This document shows, piece after piece, positions 6,533 to 10,372 of a stretch of 10,372 nucleotides of DNA. A program made the position numbers and the translations under genes. Each line of letters opens with the position of its first letter. Position 1 is the first letter of the stretch. Source of the DNA: JBEVEP01 sp040512755 (GTDB lineage: Bacteria > Pseudomonadota > Alphaproteobacteria > Rhizobiales > Rhizobiaceae); NCBI GenBank assembly GCA_040512755.1, contig JBEVEP010000137.1, positions 1 through 10,372 on the forward strand, given 5' to 3'. Under the pieces are notes generated by a model. That model searched no databases and had not been told where the DNA came from. It saw only the letters and a program-made list of their open reading frames with translations.

Positions 6533-7603
6533 TCATGCGCCGGAGCCTCGCTTGCTCGCGACGAACGGGCTGAAGACCATCAGGCTAAGAATTTCGAACA
6601 GCACCTGCGCTCCGGCCAGCGCGGTGTTGGTCGTGGCATCGTATTGCGGCGCGACCTCCACCACGTCGCCCCCAACAAGGTTGAGACCTTTGAGGCCGCG
6701 CAGGATTTCGAGCACCTCGCGCGTCGTCAGTCCTCCGACTTCCGGTGTACCGGTACCAGGTGCGAAGGCAGGGTCGAGACTGTCGATGTCGAACGAGAGA
6801 TAGGTCGGTCCGTCGCCAACGATCTTGCGAGCCTTCTCGATCACAGCAGCAATGCCCATCCCCGAGATTTCCTCGGCATGTATGACCGTCATCCCGGCTT
6901 CGTAGGAGAATTCCCACAGATACTCGGCCGAGCCACGAACACCGATCTGGATCGTCCGCGTCGGATCGAGCACGCCGTCAAGCACGGCGTTCCGGAAAGG
7001 ACCGCCGTGGTGGAATTTGGTCTGGTCGAAGGCGCCGGCGGTATCGCAGTGTGCGTCGATATGGATCATACCGACCGGACGTTCCCTGCCAACGGCCTTG
7101 AGGATCGGATGGGTCATCGAATGGTCGCCGCCGACCGACAGCGGCACAACGCCAGCATCGACGATCTGGCGAATGCGGCGTTCTATGTCGACATGGCTTT
7201 GCTCGAGCCGGTAACGGCTGGCAAACGGCACGTCGCCGATATCGGCAACCCGAAGTTCAAAGACCGGCGTACAATCCAGGACGTGATTGTATGGGCCGAC
7301 GCGTTCGATAGCGCGCAGCGCACGCGGGCCGAAGCGTGAGCCTGGACGGTTGGTGACGCCGAGGTCCATCGGCACACCGACGATCGCGACCTCGAGATCG
7401 CCGAAATCCGGATTGTCCGCGTCGATCTGGCGATACGGGGCGCTGAGAAAAGTCGGCACGCCGGCATAGGGCGCCATGCGTGTTCCGCTTCCCGAAAAGA
7501 TATTGTCGGCGACGCGGCGGAATTTCGGATCGAACAACTCACCGCCATGGCTCTCGCCATATTTCCTCTGCAAGGCGTCGAGCTTGCTGCGGTCCCATGC
7601 CAT
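6533..7603 (-). CDS. speB: Ureohydrolase of the agmatinase/guanidinobutyrase family
   Basis: A 356-residue, binuclear-manganese hydrolase that removes urea from a guanidino compound, probably agmatine (giving putrescine) or 4-guanidinobutyrate (giving GABA). All six metal ligands are present: His161 in GGDHS, Asp183, His185 and Asp187 in HIDAHCDT, and Asp272 and Asp274 in SFDIDSLDP. The following GTGTPEVGG and the HHGGPF region are also typical. The N-terminus is longer than in the roughly 306-residue E. coli SpeB. The frame is open 60 codons further upstream, but the ATG at 7603 has GGGAGGA seven bases before it and starts MAWDRSKL, so I chose it. It leads the minus-strand operon and is divergent from the LysR gene, which probably controls it. 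The symbol is a family-level label: substrate specificity cannot be settled from these motifs, and the transporters and amidase downstream fit either substrate. Confidence 0.9.
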   Translation of the reverse strand: MAWDRSKLDALQRKYGESHGGELFDPKFRRVADNIFSGSGTRMAPYAGVPTFLSAPYRQIDADNPDFGDLEVAIVGVPMDLGVTNRPGSRFGPRALRAIERVGPYNHVLDCTPVFELRVADIGDVPFASRYRLEQSHVDIERRIRQIVDAGVVPLSVGGDHSMTHPILKAVGRERPVGMIHIDAHCDTAGAFDQTKFHHGGPFRNAVLDGVLDPTRTIQIGVRGSAEYLWEFSYEAGMTVIHAEEISGMGIAAVIEKARKIVGDGPTYLSFDIDSLDPAFAPGTGTPEVGGLTTREVLEILRGLKGLNLVGGDVVEVAPQYDATTNTALAGAQVLFEILSLMVFSPFVASKRGSGA

Positions 7604-7733
7604 TCGGACGTCCTCCCGAGTATGGAGACATTGCGACGGATATGGACTTGGTCGAAACCCCCGGATAACCGGCTGTCGCGGGTTGTCCTCTTGTCCCACG
7701 TCGCACCATTTCGCCATTGTTGCGGCAGAGTCA

Positions 7734-7761
7734 TTGAAAACGCAATTGATATTGTTATAGG
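7734..7761 (+). promoter_or_regulatory. Candidate promoter for the LysR-type regulator gene
   Basis: TTGAAA (7734-7739) and TATAGG (7756-7761) are 16 bases apart and match the consensus at five and four of six positions. Transcription would start near 7768, inside the dyad, leaving a leader of about 27 bases. Its -10 overlaps that of the opposing candidate promoter, so the two polymerases could not bind at once. Confidence 0.4.
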
Positions 7762-7782
7762 GTTTGATGTGAGTTTTCTTCA
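7754..7782 (-). promoter_or_regulatory. Candidate promoter for the ureohydrolase operon
   Basis: On the minus strand, TGAAGA (7777-7782) and TATAAC (7754-7759) are 17 bases apart. The -10 matches the sigma-70 consensus at five of six positions but the -35 at only three, which suits a promoter needing an activator. Its -35 overlaps the LysR-type dyad at 7767-7785. The leader to the start codon would be about 145 bases. Confidence 0.4.
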
Positions 7783-7785
7783 CAT
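7767..7785. promoter_or_regulatory. Perfect dyad with T-N11-A motif, likely LysR-type regulator operator
   Basis: ATGTGA and TCACAT flank a seven-base AT-rich centre and are exact reverse complements. Within them TGA-N7-TCA gives the T-N11-A signature of LysR-family sites. It lies between the divergent genes, ending nine bases before the regulator's start codon and touching its weak AGG ribosome-binding site. Binding here could both repress the regulator gene and act on the ureohydrolase promoter, whose -35 candidate it overlaps. Confidence 0.6.
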
Positions 7786-7794
7786 AGGTCGGCT

Positions 7795-8757
7795 ATGGCA
7801 AGGCGACTTCCGCCCTTGAACCCGTTGCGCGCTTTCGAGGCAGCTGCTCGGCATGGGTCGCTCACCAAGGCGGCTGGCGAGCTGCATGTCACGCATGGCG
7901 CAATCAGCCACCAGATCAAGGCATTGGAAGCGTCGCTAAGCGTGCGCCTGTTCGAACGTGCCGGACAGAGGCTGAAGCTGACATCACATGGCGCGGAGCT
8001 CCTGCCTGCCGTATCCAATGCTTTCGAAGGCATTGCGGCAGCGACTGCGCGCATGTCGCGGCCGACCAGTTCGGGCGCGCTGTCCATCAGCTGTGTGCCG
8101 GCTCTATTGTCGTTCTGGCTCATCCCGCGGCTTGCCAGTTTCACCGCCCAATTTCCCGATATCAGCCTCACGCTCAATGCTTCGAACGATCCCGGTGACA
8201 TTCATGCCGCGGATGTCGATGTCTGCATTCTCTATGGCAACGGCAGCTGGACAGATTGCTGGCTCAAACTCTGGGCACATTTCGACCTCTTTCCGGTCGT
8301 CAGCCCGACGCTCATCAACAACAAGCCGATCCGCACGATCCGCGATCTCGCCGATCACGTCATCCTGCACGCCGACGACGGACGCGAATGGCACACCTGG
8401 CTTGCCGCTGCGGATGCGCTCGATCTCGAGCGCGGCAGGCAATATCATCTCAACGACGCGCGGCTCGCGATCGAGGCGGCAGTGCATGGGCACGGCGTAG
8501 CCCTTGGCGACACAATGACCGCAAGTAGCCTTCTCGCCAAAGGACAGCTGGTCACGCCGTTCAATCTGTCGATGCCTGCCGTTGATGCTTTCTATGTGGC
8601 GTGCCGCAACGACCTGAAAGCGATGCCCATCGTGCGCGTCTTCGTCGACTGGTTGTTCGCCGAACATCAGGAAGAGTCCGGCCGGATTGACATGCCGGTC
8701 GCCGGGCAGATCAGCATTCGGAGACGGCGCGCAACGTCCGCGGCGAAGGCTGGTTGA
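7795..8757 (+). CDS. LysR-type transcriptional regulator (GcvA-like)
   Basis: A 320-residue DNA-binding regulator, near the usual 300-residue length. The winged helix-turn-helix is at about residues 10-68: LNPLRAFEAAARHGSLTKAA, then VTHGAISHQIKALE as recognition region, then LFERAGQRLKLT. The remainder is a substrate-binding-type effector domain that starts near residue 90 (LSISCVPALLSFWLIPRL) and resembles GcvA-type members. A short Arg-rich tail (SIRRRRA) ends the protein. The ATG at 7795 gives MARRLPPLNPLRAFE, the standard opening, although its ribosome-binding site (AGG at 7786-7788) is weak. It is transcribed away from the ureohydrolase gene, the usual layout for a LysR gene and its target, and is followed 15 bases later by the alcohol dehydrogenase, which may be co-transcribed. 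The effector is unknown. Confidence 0.94.
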   Translation: MARRLPPLNPLRAFEAAARHGSLTKAAGELHVTHGAISHQIKALEASLSVRLFERAGQRLKLTSHGAELLPAVSNAFEGIAAATARMSRPTSSGALSISCVPALLSFWLIPRLASFTAQFPDISLTLNASNDPGDIHAADVDVCILYGNGSWTDCWLKLWAHFDLFPVVSPTLINNKPIRTIRDLADHVILHADDGREWHTWLAAADALDLERGRQYHLNDARLAIEAAVHGHGVALGDTMTASSLLAKGQLVTPFNLSMPAVDAFYVACRNDLKAMPIVRVFVDWLFAEHQEESGRIDMPVAGQISIRRRRATSAAKAG

Positions 8758-8772
8758 GAATGGGAGCGCTCC

Positions 8773-9933
8773 ATGACGCCATTCGTCTTCAATACCACCC
8801 CATCCATCGTGTTCGAGACAGGTTCGGCCAGACGGCTCGGTGAGATTGCGGCGGGAAGTCTTGGCGCAAGAGTGCTGTTCGTCACCGACCCGGGCCTGCG
8901 AAGGCTCGGCCTTTGCGACGAGGCCATGGCGTCGGTCGAGGCGACCGGGCTTTCGCTGACGGTGTTTGATGCGGTCGAAGCCGATCCATCTCGCGCAACG
9001 CTGATGAGGGCTGTCGAAGCAGGGCGCGATGCTGCCGTCACGGGTGTTATAGGCTTTGGCGGTGGCTCCTCGCTTGATGTCGCAAAGCTCGCTGCCTTGC
9101 TCCTCGGATCCGGTGAGGACCTTGATGAAGCTTGGGGCGTGGCCAACGCGAAGGGCCCACGCCTGCCGCTAGTGCTCGTGCCGACAACTGCGGGAACAGG
9201 CTCCGAAGTTACCCCCGTCTCGATCATCACGGTCGGCGAAGAGGAAAAGCGGGGCGTTTCATCGCCGGTTATCCTGCCGGACATCGCCGTGCTCGATCCG
9301 GAACTGACGCTTGGCCTGCCGCCGCAAATCACGGCAGCGACCGGCATCGACGCGATGGTTCATGCGATCGAAGCCTATGCCTCGAAGAACGCCAATAACA
9401 ATCCGATCTCCAAAATGCTTGCCCGACAGGCGTTGCGGCTTCTTGGCGCCAACATTGAAACCGCCGTGTCCAACGGGACGGATATTGACGCACGCGGGGC
9501 CATGCTCCTTGGTTCCATGCTGGCCGGCCAGGCCTTCGCCAACTCGCCGGTGGCGGCGGTCCATGCTTTGGCCTATCCGATCGGGGGGACGTTCCACGTA
9601 CCCCATGGCCTGTCCAACGCCTTGGTCCTCCCGCATGTTCTGCGGTTCAACGCTCCGGTAGCGGCCCAGGTATACGCTGACATTGCGGCAGACGCCTTCC
9701 CCGCACTATCGACCGAGGAGGGAGCGCAGGGCCTTTGCGCGGCTTTCATTGAGAAGCTGGCAACGCTGGCAGGTAAGCTCGGCCTTGCCGCGCGCCTGCG
9801 CGAGGTGGGCATCGGCGAGGATCATCTACCGAAGATGGCGGCAGACGCGATGAAGCAGACCCGATTGCTCGTCAATAATCCGCGGCCTGTTTCAGAGGCG
9901 GACGCATTAGCAATCTACCGCGCAGCGTGGTGA
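8773..9933 (+). CDS. Iron-containing (group III) alcohol dehydrogenase
   Basis: A 386-residue cytoplasmic NAD(P)-dependent oxidoreductase of the usual family length. The N-terminal nucleotide-binding half shows VLFVTDPGL (34-42), the hallmark GFGGGSSLDVAKL (94-106) and PTTAGTGSEVT (137-147). The metal site is complete: Asp193 and His197 in GIDAMVHAIEAY, His264 in AAVHALAYP and His278 in FHVPHGLSNA, matching the Asp plus three His of iron-type enzymes. The ATG at 8773 has GGGAG six bases upstream. It begins 15 bases after the LysR stop, so the two are probably one transcript. Candidate substrates include short alcohols, 4-hydroxybutyrate or another product of polyamine or GABA breakdown; maleylacetate reductases are more distant relatives. 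Substrate is not readable from the sequence. Confidence 0.92.
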   Translation: MTPFVFNTTPSIVFETGSARRLGEIAAGSLGARVLFVTDPGLRRLGLCDEAMASVEATGLSLTVFDAVEADPSRATLMRAVEAGRDAAVTGVIGFGGGSSLDVAKLAALLLGSGEDLDEAWGVANAKGPRLPLVLVPTTAGTGSEVTPVSIITVGEEEKRGVSSPVILPDIAVLDPELTLGLPPQITAATGIDAMVHAIEAYASKNANNNPISKMLARQALRLLGANIETAVSNGTDIDARGAMLLGSMLAGQAFANSPVAAVHALAYPIGGTFHVPHGLSNALVLPHVLRFNAPVAAQVYADIAADAFPALSTEEGAQGLCAAFIEKLATLAGKLGLAARLREVGIGEDHLPKMAADAMKQTRLLVNNPRPVSEADALAIYRAAW

Positions 9934-10090
9934 GATCGCGGCGGGAAAGGGTGGGCGTGTGGGCGCTATTTTTGTCGATCCGGCACTGCAAACCAGAGGC
10001 GCGAGTTCGATTTCGATGATATAGGCCGGAGATTGGCAGCCGCAGCGGTTGCTGCGCGCACGATTTGGCTCCGGAGGGCGGCAGTTCGAC
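9934..10090 (+). other. 157-base spacer upstream of pncB
   Basis: No gene is seen. There is no clear intrinsic terminator for the alcohol dehydrogenase; a T-run at 9969-9973 is not preceded by a convincing stem. A TATAGG at 10020-10025 resembles a -10 box but has no good -35 at the right spacing. The right half holds a possible stem-loop, described separately. Confidence 0.4.
10026..10074 (+). promoter_or_regulatory. Possible stem-loop in the pncB leader
   Basis: CCGGAG (10026-10031) pairs exactly with CTCCGG (10069-10074), and inside it GCAGC (10036-10040) pairs with GCTGC (10051-10055). The right arm of the outer stem runs into the GGAGGG (10073-10078) that lies about 12 bases before the pncB start, so folding could affect translation. 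I do not recognise it as a known riboswitch, and short GC stems are common in this DNA. Confidence 0.25.
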
Positions 10091-10372
10091 ATGACGAAAA
10101 CCGATATTGCCCGGCGTGTCTATAATCATACCTGGAAACTCGATCCGATCGTCCGCAGCCTGCTCGACACGGATTTCTACAAACTGCTCATGCTGCAGAT
10201 GATCTGGGGCTTGTACCCAAAGGTCGACGCGACGTTCTCCCTCATCAATCGGACGACCTCGGTGAAAATCGCCGAGGAGATCGATGAGCAGGAACTGCGG
10301 GACCAACTCGATCACGCGCGTACACTGCGCTTCACGAAGAAAGAGATGATCTGGCTGGCCGGTAACACGTTC
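10091..10372 (+). CDS. pncB: Nicotinate phosphoribosyltransferase, N-terminal part, cut by window edge
   Basis: The frame opens at ATG 10091 and runs 94 codons to the window end without a stop. The protein converts nicotinate and PRPP to nicotinate mononucleotide in NAD salvage, in the cytoplasm. The sequence DPIVRSLLDTDFYKLLMLQM near residues 18-37 is the family signature at the N-terminus (compare TDAYKLHMQQ in E. coli). The continuation, with ATFSLINRT, is also characteristic, and the whole stretch reads like rhizobial PncB. The ribosome-binding site is probably GGAGGG about 12 bases upstream. Catalytic residues lie beyond the edge. It is probably a separate transcription unit and unrelated in function to the transport operon. 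Confidence 0.93.
   Translation, partial: MTKTDIARRVYNHTWKLDPIVRSLLDTDFYKLLMLQMIWGLYPKVDATFSLINRTTSVKIAEEIDEQELRDQLDHARTLRFTKKEMIWLAGNTF

Noticed and set aside
6404..7339. Plus-strand open frame of 311 codons opposite the ureohydrolase
   Set aside because: It overlaps the metal-binding motifs of the ureohydrolase on the other strand, has no recognisable domain and no operon context. It is a shadow frame.
7604..7783. 60-codon upstream extension of the ureohydrolase frame
   Set aside because: The extension covers the divergent promoter and operator region, and the ATG at 7603 has a strong ribosome-binding site at ideal spacing. The extended sequence does not look like a protein domain.
8667..9347. 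Minus-strand open frame of 226 codons opposite the alcohol dehydrogenase
   Set aside because: Very Ser, Pro and Ala rich low-complexity translation with no domain; the plus-strand dehydrogenase explains the region.
9917..9933. Imperfect inverted repeat at the end of the alcohol dehydrogenase gene
   Set aside because: The arms leave almost no loop, include a mismatch and no T-run follows, so it is not a credible terminator.
1..10372. Defence system, mobile element, CRISPR array or integration site
   Set aside because: All genes belong to transport, metabolism or regulation families. No transposase, integrase, direct-repeat array or tRNA-like sequence was seen on either strand.

Overview
The window is GC-rich chromosomal or replicon DNA from an alphaproteobacterium, most likely a member of the Rhizobiaceae. 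The reasons are codon use, the style of the ABC operons, and the N-terminus of nicotinate phosphoribosyltransferase at the right edge, which reads like the rhizobial form. No mobile element, tRNA, rRNA or CRISPR array was seen, and gene packing is dense, with no gene-free stretch above about 270 bases.

Minus strand, 7603 down to 1 (reading order): a ureohydrolase of the agmatinase/guanidinobutyrase family; a Sec-exported polar-amino-acid-type solute-binding protein; two His/Glu/Gln-type ABC permeases; a Tat-exported PotD/PotF-like solute-binding protein; a PotA-like ABC ATPase; PotB-like and PotC-like permeases; and the first 59 codons of a carbon-nitrogen hydrolase (nitrilase superfamily) that runs off the left edge. 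Several junctions are 4-base stop/start overlaps (ATGA or GTGA), so much of the block is probably one translationally coupled operon. The gaps of 129, 70 and 264 bases could hold internal promoters or RNA-processing sites.

Plus strand, 7795 to 10372: a GcvA-like LysR-type regulator divergent from the ureohydrolase, then, 15 bases later, an iron-containing alcohol dehydrogenase, then after 157 bases the start of pncB. The 191-base divergent spacer carries a perfect ATGTGA-N7-TCACAT dyad containing a LysR T-N11-A motif, and two plausible face-to-face promoters whose -10 boxes overlap.

Working model (inference): the LysR protein senses a guanidino compound, polyamine or amino acid and controls its own gene and the minus-strand operon. 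Two import systems bring in the substrate or substrates, and the ureohydrolase releases urea. The nitrilase-family enzyme cleaves an amide or carbamoyl bond, and the alcohol dehydrogenase may handle a downstream aldehyde or alcohol. The oddest point is stoichiometry: two binding proteins and four permeases of two different ABC families, but only one ATPase, of the polyamine type. The parts are known families. I see no defence system or wholly new gene family; any novelty lies in the combination and the substrate.
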